DNA of 64,000 nucleotides from CAXXOK01 sp963675655 (GTDB taxonomy: Bacteria; Bacillota; Clostridia; Christensenellales; Aristaeellaceae). Shown here piece by piece: positions 8,180 through 17,091 of this stretch. Positions within the stretch are counted from its first letter, which is position 1, and the number at the start of each line of letters is the position of its first letter. Both the position numbers and the translations under genes were made by a program. The notes under the pieces were generated by a model, which saw only the letters and a list, made by a program, of their open reading frames with translations, was not told where the DNA came from and did no database searches. Location of the stretch: NCBI GenBank assembly GCA_963675655.1, contig OY776489.1, forward strand, positions 1,426,001-1,490,000, given 5' to 3'.

Positions 8180-8448
8180 GGATTGCGCAAAACATTTATA
8201 AATTGGAACAAAGTACATTCCAAAGCGACAATCGATAGTTTTTACCGGCTTTTCCGCAGTCGGCTGCGGACCCGGATACTGTGATGACTGCCATGGGATA
8301 CAAAATATTCAGACAATATAAAAGGATGCTATAAGGGGAATCTGGTGGTTACATGGCAAGCTATACCACGGGAATTACACGGACGAAGCCTAGCTGCGTG
8401 TAACCAAAAATATAAAGCGGACGGCTAAGAAAATAAAGGAAATCTTAG
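8180..8448 (+). promoter_or_regulatory. long structured 5' leader of the GGDEF-EAL gene
   Basis: No coding frame is visible. CCGCAG/CTGCGG forms a hairpin near 8253-8268. Further on, TGTAACC at 8399-8405 can pair with GGTTACA (8347-8353), while CGTGTAA (8397-8403) can instead pair with TTACACG (8375-8381). These two 7-bp stems exclude each other, which is a switch-like arrangement. I looked for the c-di-GMP-I aptamer and found only fragments of its conserved sequence, so I do not assign a riboswitch class. Confidence 0.4.
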
Positions 8449-10836
8449 ATGATAGGAGAAAGGGGCGATGGCGTGTCTGTTACGTTGAAAAAAACCATCG
8501 CGCTTGTCGCAAGCGTCTTTGTCCTGCACCTGCTGGCGATTATGACCTATGCGGAGCTATGGTCCAACATATTGGCGACGACCGGTGATCTGCTGGCTAT
8601 CGGCATTGTATTTCGTGCGGTCTTTACGGCGGATAACCGGAAATACCGGACGAACTATATCCTGATCGGGGTTGGAATTCTGTTCTGGGGTCTGGCGGAC
8701 CTCATGTGGTTTATCTACGAAAGCATACTGCAAAAAGCGCCCGAGGAGAGCACGCTGATTGCTTTGCTCTATACGGGCACAAATGTGTTTTTATGCGCTG
8801 CTGTGGTACTGTATGCTATTATCCGGCTGCGCAAGTGGGACGTGGTGCAGTTTTTGCTGGACGCCGTGTGTTTTTCGGCGGCGCTGCTATGGCTGCTTTG
8901 GGTAGTCCTGTTCGATATGAACGGCGAAGCGGTACGGGTGTTGCTAAGTGATGATATCACCAGTACGCTCTGTATTTGGATGGATGTTTTCGTACTCATC
9001 TTTATCGGGGTATGGTATCTTTCCATCCGCAGCGGGAAAATCCCGGTCTTTTTCGGGCTGCTGACCGGGATGATCTATCTGTTTTCGTTGACCGATTTGG
9101 TGTATTACTACCAGTTTGCGCTGCGGCAGTATATTCCCAACTCGTATCTGGATGCGACGTACCTGCTTTCGCTGCTGGGGATGGCGGTTGCGATTCAATT
9201 ATTTTACACGCAGTATCCGCATTCGTTTCAGGATGATCAAAACATGAACTCCAACATTGGCAACCGGCACAAAGGGGTGATCCTGCTGGCCGGGCCGGTG
9301 CTCATTTTTCTGTTCCGGGGCACGTATATCGCCTTGCAGGACATCGCGTTTTATGTAGGGCTGGCGGCGCTGCATGTGTTTGCCAGCAACTACATTCTAA
9401 AATCGGTAACCAACCGCGAGATGCTCGACCGCGAAGTAAAAATGAACCAGACGCTGGAAAAACTGGTGCTTGAGCGTACGCGGGATTTGGAAATTAAAAA
9501 TGAAGAGCTTCGGAATAAAAACGCGGAACTGAAACATATTAACAATCACGATTCGCTTACCGGGCTGTATAACCGCAGGTATTTTCTGGAAAAACTGAAT
9601 GAGCAGATTATGGGCGTTTCAGGCGAGGAAGAAGTACTGCTGATTCTGTGGAATGTGGATAATTTAAACGGGTTGAACAATACTTACGGCCATGACATCG
9701 GCGACCAGATTTTGGTGCTGCTGGCCGATCGCGTACAAACCGCAATGGGAAGCGTGGGGGTGTTGTCACGGCTGGGCGGAGACGAGTTCGCCTTTGCCAT
9801 GAGAGGCACGTTCCACAACCACGAGTATATGACGGTGGCCCAGCGGATACTCGACGTGTGCGAAATGCCGCTGATCATCGGGGATTATACCTTCCATATT
9901 ACGGTAGGCATGGGGGTAGCCCGGTACCCGCTGTGCTCCGCCGACCCGGTGATCCTGATGAAACACGCGGACGTTGCGATGCGCTTTACCAAGGATACGG
10001 GGCGTGAAACGCATATTTCCCTGTATATAGATATTGATACGACGGTGAAGCGGAAGTACCGCATCGGCAGCTATCTGAAAAACTGCAATCTGGATGATGA
10101 GCTGGTGCTGTATTTTCAGCCGCAGTTCCGCATGGCGGACCGTAAGCTGATCGGCATGGAGGCGCTGCTGCGATGGAACAGCCCGGTACTGGGGCTGGTA
10201 GGGCCGGACGAGTTTATCCCGGTGGCGGAGGAAGAAAACTTGATTATCCCCATCGGCAACTGGGTTATCGATAACGCGGTACGCCAGATTGCCGCGTGGA
10301 ACCATACCTACGGAAAAGACCTGCGTATGGGCATTAATATTTCGCCCAAACAGCTGGATCAAGTAAGTTTGCTCAGCCATCTGGCAGAGACGGTGCTGCG
10401 CTGCGACGCGCATTTCAGCTGGCTGGATATTGAGATTACCGAAAGCATTACGCTGGATAATGAGGACAGCGCAGCCAAGCTGAACCAGTATTTTAAAGGC
10501 AAAGGCATGACTATTTCCATTGACGATTTCGGCACGGGCTACTCGTCGCTGGGGTATTTGAACATCCTCTCGTTTGACCGCTTGAAGATTGCCAAGCCGC
10601 TGATCGATAATATCACCGAGGACGAATCTAACCGTAAAATCGTAAGCTCCATTATTCTGTTGGCGCAGTCGCTGGGGCTGCAAACCATCGCCGAGGGCGT
10701 GGAAAACAAAGAACAGTTTGACCTGCTGCTTTCGCTGGGCTGCGACCAGATGCAGGGATTCTATCTGGGCAGGCCTGTGCCGGCCAAACGGTTCGCGGAT
10801 ACGTTTTTAGAGGCTTCTCGTGAGCAGGCGCTTTAG
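8449..10836 (+). CDS. membrane-bound GGDEF-EAL protein (c-di-GMP turnover)
   Basis: 795 residues. An N-terminal half with about eight to nine hydrophobic helices (residues 10-330, a MASE-like sensor) leads through a coiled coil (about 330-365) into a GGDEF domain (HDSLTGLYNRR; intact RLGGDEFAF near residue 443) and an EAL domain (GMEALLRW near 570, then ITESITLD, DDFGTGYSSLGYL and EGVENKEQ). Both catalytic signatures look intact, so it could make and degrade c-di-GMP at the membrane; which activity dominates cannot be told. ATG 8449 has AAAGGA eight bases upstream; GTG 8473 after AGGAGAAAGGGG is an alternative that removes eight residues. It is transcribed alone. Confidence 0.9.
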   Translation: MIGERGDGVSVTLKKTIALVASVFVLHLLAIMTYAELWSNILATTGDLLAIGIVFRAVFTADNRKYRTNYILIGVGILFWGLADLMWFIYESILQKAPEESTLIALLYTGTNVFLCAAVVLYAIIRLRKWDVVQFLLDAVCFSAALLWLLWVVLFDMNGEAVRVLLSDDITSTLCIWMDVFVLIFIGVWYLSIRSGKIPVFFGLLTGMIYLFSLTDLVYYYQFALRQYIPNSYLDATYLLSLLGMAVAIQLFYTQYPHSFQDDQNMNSNIGNRHKGVILLAGPVLIFLFRGTYIALQDIAFYVGLAALHVFASNYILKSVTNREMLDREVKMNQTLEKLVLERTRDLEIKNEELRNKNAELKHINNHDSLTGLYNRRYFLEKLNEQIMGVSGEEEVLLILWNVDNLNGLNNTYGHDIGDQILVLLADRVQTAMGSVGVLSRLGGDEFAFAMRGTFHNHEYMTVAQRILDVCEMPLIIGDYTFHITVGMGVARYPLCSADPVILMKHADVAMRFTKDTGRETHISLYIDIDTTVKRKYRIGSYLKNCNLDDELVLYFQPQFRMADRKLIGMEALLRWNSPVLGLVGPDEFIPVAEEENLIIPIGNWVIDNAVRQIAAWNHTYGKDLRMGINISPKQLDQVSLLSHLAETVLRCDAHFSWLDIEITESITLDNEDSAAKLNQYFKGKGMTISIDDFGTGYSSLGYLNILSFDRLKIAKPLIDNITEDESNRKIVSSIILLAQSLGLQTIAEGVENKEQFDLLLSLGCDQMQGFYLGRPVPAKRFADTFLEASREQAL

Positions 10837-11591
10837 CGCCCGCAAAAACACTTCCGTTTCAGCCCCATCAGCTCTGCGGCGCCCGCTAGCGTCGTGCCGA
10901 AAAAGAGCACGTCTTTAGCAAGGCCGATAAAATTCACAATGGTGCCGTTGCACAGCGTACTGCCGGTGCATAGCACAACATCCGCCCAGGCAACGGCGCT
11001 TTCCAAATCGCGCACACCGTGCTCGATGGCAACGCCGTGTTTTTGTGTTCCCACAATGTCCGGATTCAGATCCAGCACGCGCAAGGGAAAGTGATTTTCG
11101 GCCAGATGGGAAAGTAGCGCGGGCTGATAACCGATCAGCGTGATTTTGGGGGCGCCATACTGCGCGCGCAGTTCCGTAACAAACTGCTGCGCGCACGGCT
11201 CCATAGCATCGTTTTTACAGTGCACAGTGCCCGCGGCAAGCCCGAGAGAGCGCATAACGGCGTTAAGCGTGGCAATGAACAGCCCGCGGGCGTGCGCATC
11301 GCCGATTATGTCCATTTGCAGCACTTCGGCCAGCGTACCGGTAAAATCGGCAGGGGCGTCGGTAAACGCCTGCCCCAGCGCGCCGCGGTATTCGGCCTGT
11401 AAAAGCACTTCTTTACCGGTCAGGATGGGGTAATCCTTGCGTTTGGTTTCGCCGATGGCTTCCTGCGGGGTCAGAGACCGGGCGTGCAGGGAGACCGGCT
11501 CGCCGGACAGGCCATGATCGGCCACCAGCTGGGCAAACCGCCGGTGCAGCTCGGTATAAAACGCCTCGGGGGTCGGCTGTGCGTTTTGCAT
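10833..11591 (-). CDS. DUF364/DUF4213-type protein, putative heavy-metal chelation family
   Basis: 252 residues from an ATG preceded by AAAGGAG; the longer frame adds 13 residues without a ribosome binding site. The C-terminal part (KITLIGYQPALLSHL, VLDLNPDIVG, WADVVLCTGSTLCNGT, FFGTTLAGAAELMG) matches the DUF364 fold described as putative heavy-metal chelation, preceded by a DUF4213-like N-terminal region. The C-terminus ends KRKCFCGR, a possible metal-binding cysteine pair. The biochemical function is unknown. It is convergent with the GGDEF-EAL gene (four-base overlap of the 3' ends) and co-directional with the GT4 gene 60 bp upstream. Confidence 0.7.
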   Translation of the reverse strand: MQNAQPTPEAFYTELHRRFAQLVADHGLSGEPVSLHARSLTPQEAIGETKRKDYPILTGKEVLLQAEYRGALGQAFTDAPADFTGTLAEVLQMDIIGDAHARGLFIATLNAVMRSLGLAAGTVHCKNDAMEPCAQQFVTELRAQYGAPKITLIGYQPALLSHLAENHFPLRVLDLNPDIVGTQKHGVAIEHGVRDLESAVAWADVVLCTGSTLCNGTIVNFIGLAKDVLFFGTTLAGAAELMGLKRKCFCGR

Positions 11592-11651
11592 GGCGCTATC
11601 TCCTTTCCCCGCCGGTGCGGCGGGCGGCAAACCCGGCGTAAGCCGGAGGGG

Positions 11652-12908
11652 TTACGGGTTATCGCTTGGGTCGGCATCGGGGGTAGGCTCGCCGTATACC
11701 AGCGCTTCGTACAGCCCGGCGTACTGCGCAAACTGCGCGCGCTGCTCGTATTCCATGGCGCGGGCACGGCAGGCTTCGGGCGCTTTGGGCGTATCACACA
11801 GGCGGGCGCAGGCATCGGCCACGGCTTGCAGGTCGCCCTCCGGCACCACTTCGCCCACGGCGGGGGTGACGGTTTCGGGTAGGGCGGTTGCGCTGTAGCA
11901 CAGTACCTGCGTACCGCAGGCCAGCGCCTCCAGCAGCGTCATGCCCTGCGTTTCCTCGTGGCTTAGGCTCAGGCACAAATCGGCGGCGGTATATAGCGCG
12001 CGCAAATGCCGCAGGCTTTGCGTGCGGGGAATGCCCAGCATGTGGCCGGGCAGCTGCGCAATTTGGCTGTCGCTCAAGCCAAGGACGACGATCATCATAT
12101 CCTCCCGCAGGATACGGGAGAGGGCGATTAAATCATCCAGCCCTTTTCGTAGCTCCCAGGTGCTGGCGACGCTCAGCAGCATATGGCGGTCACCCAGCTC
12201 CGCCAGGTCATAGCGGGTAATGATATCGCGCAGCAAATCCGGCTCGTCGCAGGGACGGAATTGCGTAAGATCGATTCCGCTGGGGATAACATGGATGGGG
12301 TATTTGCCTAAAAAGGAACGCGCTGCTTCCTGCCCCAGCCAGAGAGACGGCGTGATTAGCGTTAAATCCGGTACGGCGCAGAATGCCGCGCGCTTTTCCA
12401 GCCAGTTACGGCGGGTTTGGTCGGCATGCAGGCTCTTGGGGTAAGCACCAAGCTGCGGGCATTTGCCGCAGCCGCTGCGCCATTTGCGGCAGTCCGCCAT
12501 GGTGTAATAGGCGCAGTGTCCGGTGTAGGCCCAGCAATCGTGCAGCGTCCACACTACGGGCACGCCGGCCTTGGCCAGATAGCGAAACAGGGTGCGGATA
12601 TCCAGATAATAGCCGTGCAGGTTGTGCAGGTGGATCACATCCGGCTTATACAGCGTAAGCTGCTTTACCAGCTTGCGTGTAGCGCGGCGGCTGAAAAACC
12701 CCGCCCGGTCCGTAAGGCGGGCAGCGCCCACGTGCAGCCATACATCCGCCATATTGCCGATGCGGTAATACGGCGTTTTTTCCGGGGGGTTGCCGCGCGA
12801 GTAACAAAGCAGCGCCTTATGCCCCAGCTCCTCCGTGACCCTGCAAATGCCCGCGGCAATGCGCCCGGTGCTTAACCCGGCGGTGACGTTGATATGGGCT
12901 ACGCGCAT
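11652..12908 (-). CDS. glycosyltransferase family 4
   Basis: 418 residues from the ATG at 12908 (AGGAGG upstream). The N-terminus MRVAHINVTAGLSTGRIAAG is the first Rossmann strand and glycine loop of a GT-B enzyme. VIHLHNLHGYYLDI, WTLHDCWAYTGHCAYY and a cysteine cluster around residues 130-150 are typical of a cell-surface GT4 subgroup; the C-terminal half contains VIPSGIDLTQF, LLSVASTWELRKG and the E-x7-E region SLSHEETQGMTLLEALACG. It probably transfers a sugar to an exopolysaccharide or lipid-linked glycan at the cytoplasmic face. No other polysaccharide genes adjoin it, so the acceptor is unknown. Confidence 0.85.
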   Translation of the reverse strand: MRVAHINVTAGLSTGRIAAGICRVTEELGHKALLCYSRGNPPEKTPYYRIGNMADVWLHVGAARLTDRAGFFSRRATRKLVKQLTLYKPDVIHLHNLHGYYLDIRTLFRYLAKAGVPVVWTLHDCWAYTGHCAYYTMADCRKWRSGCGKCPQLGAYPKSLHADQTRRNWLEKRAAFCAVPDLTLITPSLWLGQEAARSFLGKYPIHVIPSGIDLTQFRPCDEPDLLRDIITRYDLAELGDRHMLLSVASTWELRKGLDDLIALSRILREDMMIVVLGLSDSQIAQLPGHMLGIPRTQSLRHLRALYTAADLCLSLSHEETQGMTLLEALACGTQVLCYSATALPETVTPAVGEVVPEGDLQAVADACARLCDTPKAPEACRARAMEYEQRAQFAQYAGLYEALVYGEPTPDADPSDNP

Positions 12909-12972
12909 GCAAGCGCCTCCTTTGGCAAAACTTCGGTAAGATGCAGAATAACCGGAAATAAAAAAGAACAGC

Positions 12973-13012
12973 AAAAAAGGGGATGCTCCACAGTGTGTGA
13001 GCGATCCCCTTC
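12973..13012 (-). terminator. terminator of the rubrerythrin gene
   Basis: AAGGGGAT-GCTC pairs with GAGC-ATCCCCTT with small bulges. On the minus strand it is followed by TTTTTTGCTG. Confidence 0.75.
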
Positions 13013-13038
13013 ATTGTGCGGCAGTGACCGCGGATTTG

Positions 13039-13581
13039 TCAATAGTTGTCGGCTTTGATCTCAAAGAACGCTTTGGGATGCTTGCAAACGGGGCACAGAT
13101 CCGGCGCGGTCTTGCCGATGACGACGTGGCCGCAGTTGGAGCAAATCCACACCTTGTCGCCATCGCGGCTGAACACCAGACCATCCTTAATATTACTAAG
13201 CAGCTTGCGGTAACGCTCCTCGTGCGTTTTTTCGATAGCGGCTACGCGCGAGAACAGCGCGGAAATCTGGTCAAAGCCCTCGGCTTTGGCTTCCTGCGCC
13301 ATGCGGACGTACATATCGGTCCACTCGTAGTTCTCACCCTCGGCAGCATCCAGCAGGTTTTCTTCGGTGCCTGCAACTTCGCCGCCATGCAGCAGCTTAA
13401 ACCAGATTTTGGCGTGCTCTTTTTCGTTATTGGCAGTCTCCTCAAACAGGTTGGCAATTTGCACATAGCCATCCTTGCGGGCTTTGGAGGCATAATAGGT
13501 GTACTTGTTGCGCGCCATGCTTTCGCCTGCGAATGCAGCCTGCAGGTTCGCCTCGGTCTTGGTGCCTTTGAGCTCTTTCAT
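13039..13581 (-). CDS. rubrerythrin
   Basis: 180 residues from the ATG at 13581 (GAAGGAGG upstream). The N-terminal four-helix ferritin-like domain carries the di-iron ligands (Glu20, Glu53/His56, Glu117/His120) and the C-terminal rubredoxin domain has two CxxC pairs (Cys147/Cys150 and Cys163/Cys166). Rubrerythrin reduces hydrogen peroxide in anaerobes with electrons from rubredoxin-type donors. It stands as a single gene with its own terminator, and its presence supports an obligately anaerobic host. Confidence 0.95.
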   Translation of the reverse strand: MKELKGTKTEANLQAAFAGESMARNKYTYYASKARKDGYVQIANLFEETANNEKEHAKIWFKLLHGGEVAGTEENLLDAAEGENYEWTDMYVRMAQEAKAEGFDQISALFSRVAAIEKTHEERYRKLLSNIKDGLVFSRDGDKVWICSNCGHVVIGKTAPDLCPVCKHPKAFFEIKADNY

Positions 13582-13740
13582 GCTGAGTTCCTCCTTCACA
13601 ATCGTTACAGTAAACAATGTGCATCTCCCGTTTGCTTCCTAAAAAGCAGCAGGCGTAACACTTTGTGTGGGTTTACCATCCTTCATAGTATACCACGGAA
13701 ATACGGCTTTTTAAACGGTAGATTAGCCCAAAACGGGAAT

Positions 13741-14760
13741 TTATTGCCAGCTTGCGCCAAAGCCGAATACACACCAGTGATCGGTATGCAGGGTATACTG
13801 TAAAAGCGGATCGGTCTGCTCGCCGGCGGGCAGGGTGCTCATGTTGCTTTGCAGCTTGCGGCCTTTTTCCACGCCGACGGTGCTATTATAATGATTGCTG
13901 TCGTACAGATAGCAATAGCTTTTTACGGAATTGCTCATGTTACCTTCCACCGTGGTAACGGCGTAGATGCCATCGCCCCGGTCAACCACATCCACCACGA
14001 TACCGATGTGAGTGGTGCGGTAGGCGTTGTTCAAATCGCCGTAGATAACCAGATAACCGGGCTTTGGCACGCTGGTGAAGCGATCCAGCTTCAAAAACCC
14101 GTCGTACTGGTTGCCTACCTGCCCTTCGCGGAAAAACACGGTCGCGCCATCTTCTACGGTATCCACGTCCTCTTCATTTACAAGCACGTTGCCGCTGGCA
14201 TTGGCGCACCAGATGGTGAAAACCGAGCACCAACCGACCTCTTTCTTTTTGCCGTAGTACCATTTGGCGTATTTGTTGTACTTGGGCAGACGCGCGCGCT
14301 TGGTGGTATAAAACTCATTTTTAGCTACATACACCAGCGCCTTGATGCTCTCCGGCAGTACGCTTTCCGCCACCGTAAGCGCAAAGGGAACGTCGCCCTG
14401 CGCGCTGTGGTAGGTAACGGTGCATTTGCCTGCGGCTACGGCGGTCATCAGCCCCGTGCTGTCTACAATGACGACGCCGGGGTCGGAGGTTTCAAACGTA
14501 CCGTTTACGGCGGGCATTTCCAGCGCGTCCAACTCGTCATAGGGGGTAATCTCCGGGGCGACGCTGGGCACATAGGCGGTTTCGCCGGGGCGCATGGCAT
14601 ACGCGCCGGTGGAAAGGGCTTCCGCCTTGGGGCTTAGCAGCGCGGCCGCCGCCGCATCAAAAAGGGCGGAGGTTTCCTCGTCCGCCAGTGCGGCGGCGCC
14701 CGGCAGCACGAATAACAGGGCTAAAAGCAGGCAAAAAATCGATCGGGTTTGCTTTCTCAT
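13741..14760 (-). CDS. secreted CHAP-domain amidase/endopeptidase with Big2 domain
   Basis: 339 residues. The signal peptide (residues 1-27, cleavage after ALA) is followed by a bacterial Ig-like (Big2) region (FETSDPGVVIVDSTGLMTAVAAG) and a CHAP domain with the catalytic cysteine in GWCSVFTIW (Cys178), the histidine in THIGIVV (His251) and the acidic residue in TTVEGNMS. CHAP enzymes cleave peptidoglycan peptides; this one probably acts on the cell's own wall. Two in-frame ATGs lie nine bases apart; AAGGAG abuts the first, so the second (14760) has the proper spacing. It is divergent from queH. Confidence 0.82.
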   Translation of the reverse strand: MRKQTRSIFCLLLALLFVLPGAAALADEETSALFDAAAAALLSPKAEALSTGAYAMRPGETAYVPSVAPEITPYDELDALEMPAVNGTFETSDPGVVIVDSTGLMTAVAAGKCTVTYHSAQGDVPFALTVAESVLPESIKALVYVAKNEFYTTKRARLPKYNKYAKWYYGKKKEVGWCSVFTIWCANASGNVLVNEEDVDTVEDGATVFFREGQVGNQYDGFLKLDRFTSVPKPGYLVIYGDLNNAYRTTHIGIVVDVVDRGDGIYAVTTVEGNMSNSVKSYCYLYDSNHYNSTVGVEKGRKLQSNMSTLPAGEQTDPLLQYTLHTDHWCVFGFGASWQ

Positions 14761-14877
14761 CCGTTGCATCTCCTTACTATACAGGCATAGTATAGCACAG
14801 CCGCCTGTGCTTGGGAACCGCCAAACGCTATACCGGGACGTGCGAATATGTTACAATATCCACGGAGGCGAAACGCC

Positions 14878-15603
14878 ATGAAACTACTGTTGCACATTTG
14901 CTGTGCGCCCTGCTCGGTGGCCTGCGTGCAAAGCCTGCGCGCGGAGGGAATCGAGCCGACGGGGTACTGGTATAACCCGAATATCCACCCGTTTACCGAG
15001 TACCGGCAGCGCCGTAATACGCTTGTGGAGTATGCCAAATCCATCGGGATGGCACTGGAAATGGACGATGAATATGGCCTTAGGCCGTTTACCCGCGCGG
15101 TAGGGGAGCATGTGGGCGCGCGGTGTTTGGTTTGCTATGCCGCGCGGATGCGGCAGACTGCGCGCTATACCGCGGAGCACGGCTTTACCCACTTTACCAG
15201 CACGCTGTTCATCAGCCCCTATCAAAAGCACGCGTTGATGCGTGCCGCCGCTGAGGATGCCGCGGCGGAATACGGCATAACCTTTTTATACCGCGATTTT
15301 CGCCCGCTGTACCGGCAGGGGCAGCAGGAGGCGCGCGAGCTGGGGCTGTACATACAAAAATACTGCGGCTGTGTATACAGCGAGGAAGAACGCTATGTGA
15401 AACGCCTGAGCAAGATGGCGATGAAAACCGCACACCGCGAAAAAGCGGCACTGGACGAGCCCGGCGCTGTGCCGCCCGCCGTGCCCCAGCAAACGCACGA
15501 CGCCCTGCAACTGGCCGGGCAGCGGTATGAGGCGGCAAAGGCGGCGGAAGAACAGCGGCTTTGCGGTGTGGAAGCGGAGCTGCAAGGCGGCGGGGGAGAA
15601 TAG
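14878..15603 (+). CDS. queH: epoxyqueuosine reductase QueH
   Basis: 241 residues of the QueH (former DUF208) family, which reduces epoxyqueuosine to queuosine in tRNA using iron-sulfur chemistry. The diagnostic cysteines are present: HICCAPC (Cys8, Cys9, Cys12), RCLVC (Cys83, Cys86) and YCGCVYSEEERY (Cys163, Cys165). The start ATG 14878 has GGAGGCG upstream. The family core ends near residue 180; the remaining 60 residues form a charged, alanine-rich tail that is longer than I would expect. No other queuosine genes are nearby. Confidence 0.9.
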   Translation: MKLLLHICCAPCSVACVQSLRAEGIEPTGYWYNPNIHPFTEYRQRRNTLVEYAKSIGMALEMDDEYGLRPFTRAVGEHVGARCLVCYAARMRQTARYTAEHGFTHFTSTLFISPYQKHALMRAAAEDAAAEYGITFLYRDFRPLYRQGQQEARELGLYIQKYCGCVYSEEERYVKRLSKMAMKTAHREKAALDEPGAVPPAVPQQTHDALQLAGQRYEAAKAAEEQRLCGVEAELQGGGGE

Positions 15604-15659
15604 CGCTTGCATAAAACGCAGCGGTGAACCGCTGGGAGAACAGCAATAAAATAGGAAAA

Positions 15660-15683
15660 CCGCCTGCCGATTGCGGCAGGCGG
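15660..15683 (+). terminator. GC-rich hairpin terminator after queH
   Basis: CCGCCTGCCG (15660-15669) pairs perfectly with CGGCAGGCGG (15674-15683), followed by the weak tail TTCAGTTTGCT. An intergenic repeat copy begins about 10 bases later. Confidence 0.6.
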
Positions 15684-15692
15684 TTCAGTTTG

Positions 15693-15857
15693 CTGAAAAG
15701 GTCCATCTGTGTTGTTATCATCGGGATAGCAAGGGAAATCACTTACGCAAGAGTAAGCTCATACCCTTGCTACCCTTGCTACCCTTGCTACCCTTGCTAC
15801 CCTTGCTACCCTTGCTACCCTTGCTACCCTTGCGACCCTTGCTACCCTTGTTTCCTG
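15693..15857. repeat. intergenic repeat element, copy A, with expanded tandem array
   Basis: This element follows the queH terminator and resembles the one at 54971-55060. It has a nested stem, GCAAGGG (15729-15735) with CCCTTGC (15764-15770) outside CTTAC (15742-15746) with GTAAG (15753-15757). The related copy keeps the inner stem and varies the outer one in a pairing-preserving way. Its 3' arm runs straight into the TACCCTTGC array. Confidence 0.6.
15762..15851. repeat. ten tandem copies of a 9-bp unit (TACCCTTGC)
   Basis: Ten contiguous 9-bp units, eight exact, one beginning with G (ninth) and the last ending TGT. It lies in a non-coding interval. Being a multiple of three it leaves open frames of repeated YPC or PLL, but these have no start signal or family features, so I treat it as a non-coding microsatellite. 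Confidence 0.9.
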
Positions 15858-16032
15858 GCATCTGCGCCTTGTAACAAACTGCGCTTGCGTGTTCTTGCGG
15901 AATTGTCAACGGTATGAAACCCCAGCCACAGGATTGCGGCGGGGGTACTGCATGCTACAGGCAAGCATTGATGCAACAAGTGGTGCGCAATGATTTAACA
16001 AAAGGGAGAGCATACAGCAATGGATAAAACGA

Positions 16033-17050
16033 TTATAAAAGGGCTGAAAACAGGGCATCCAGCAAGGGGTAGGTATTGACCTGCGTATTCCCAAGAGCGG
16101 ACGCCGTGATCCTTTGCCCGGGGAAATATGCTGTGAAAAAATCCACGCCAAAATCGCTGCCAAGCGCATAATAGGCTGTGTTTGTACCCCGGTCTATGCG
16201 GTATACGCCCAAGCCATAGCTTCTGCCTTGCTTTCGCGATACGTGTGGCGTAAGAAAGGCCTGCAACATGTCTCCCGATAAAACCCGACCGGAAAAGACA
16301 GCGCGCCAAAGGGTATCCAAGTCCTGCGCACAGGTATACAAGCCCCCATCGGCACCGCCTAAAACCGGCACACTGAAGATGTTCGTTCGCCACTGCCCTG
16401 TTTGATCCTGCATATACCCATATGCGGTATTGGCGGGAAGGGCATCCATACGGTAAAAGCCCGTGTGCCGCAGCTGGAGAGCAGAAATGATCTCCTGCGT
16501 AATGTATTGCTGATAGGGTTTTCCGCTGATGGCTTCAATTACCAAACCCAGTAATACAAAGCCTGCGTTTGAATACCCAAAACGCGCGCCGGGCGCAAAC
16601 TTTGGGGGCAGGGGCGTAATCAACGGAAGATAGTATGCCAGCTGCTCCCACAGATAAACAGGATGTTGATTGTAAAGCGCTTGCATCTGCCGGGCGATAT
16701 CCGGGGATTCTTCGTCGATGTAGTCGCCAATGCCGGATGTATGCGTAAGAAGATGGCGCACCGTAACCCTTTTATCCATCTGTCCCAAGGCATAGGGCAG
16801 TACGTCCCACACCGCATCGTTAAGGGAAAGCTTCCCGGCGTCGATCAGCTTGCAGACAGCCAAGCCGGTAAATAGTTTTGTGCCGGACGCAATGCCAAAA
16901 GCAGTTTCGTAATTGTTGGGGGAGTTCTTCGCTTCGGTTGCGCAGAGCACAGCACCGTGTAAAGACCGTCCCCTGCTCGCCGTTTACAGAAAAAACGCCG
17001 GAGAATAATCCGGCATCTTTCCAGTGGCTCCATATGTTATCAATAGGCAT
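16033..17050 (-). pseudogene. serine hydrolase (beta-lactamase/class C family), frameshifted
   Basis: Read with one frameshift this is a protein of about 338 residues starting MPIDNIWSHWKDAG at 17050 (ACGGAGG ten bases upstream). The family signatures lie in the downstream frame: GIASGTK (nucleophile Ser and Lys of SxxK), YSN (GYSNAGF) and HLLTHTSG. The N-terminal frame runs to RSEEL and the body resumes as PNNYETAFG, so one surplus base in the G5 run at 16918-16922 (C5 on the coding strand) explains the break. With C4 the frames join exactly. It may be a real pseudogene, a phase-variable tract or a sequencing error. No signal peptide is seen, so a cytosolic esterase-like enzyme is likely. 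Confidence 0.75.
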
Positions 17051-17091
17051 GTGTTTGTTGCCTCCGTAACATTATATGAGGCGTGCCGCGC

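Noticed and set aside
8344..8405. c-di-GMP-I (GEMM) riboswitch before the GGDEF-EAL gene
   Set aside because: Only fragments such as GGCAA and GGACG-AAGCC match; the P2 hairpin with its GNRA loop and the conserved core are absent.
15762..15851. Tandem array considered as a CRISPR
   Set aside because: Nine-bp units with no spacers and no cas genes in the window.
15624..15917. Small protein with repeated Tyr-Pro-Cys units
   Set aside because: The unit length of nine keeps any frame open; there is no ribosome binding site, and the repeat sits inside an intergenic element found elsewhere without the frame.
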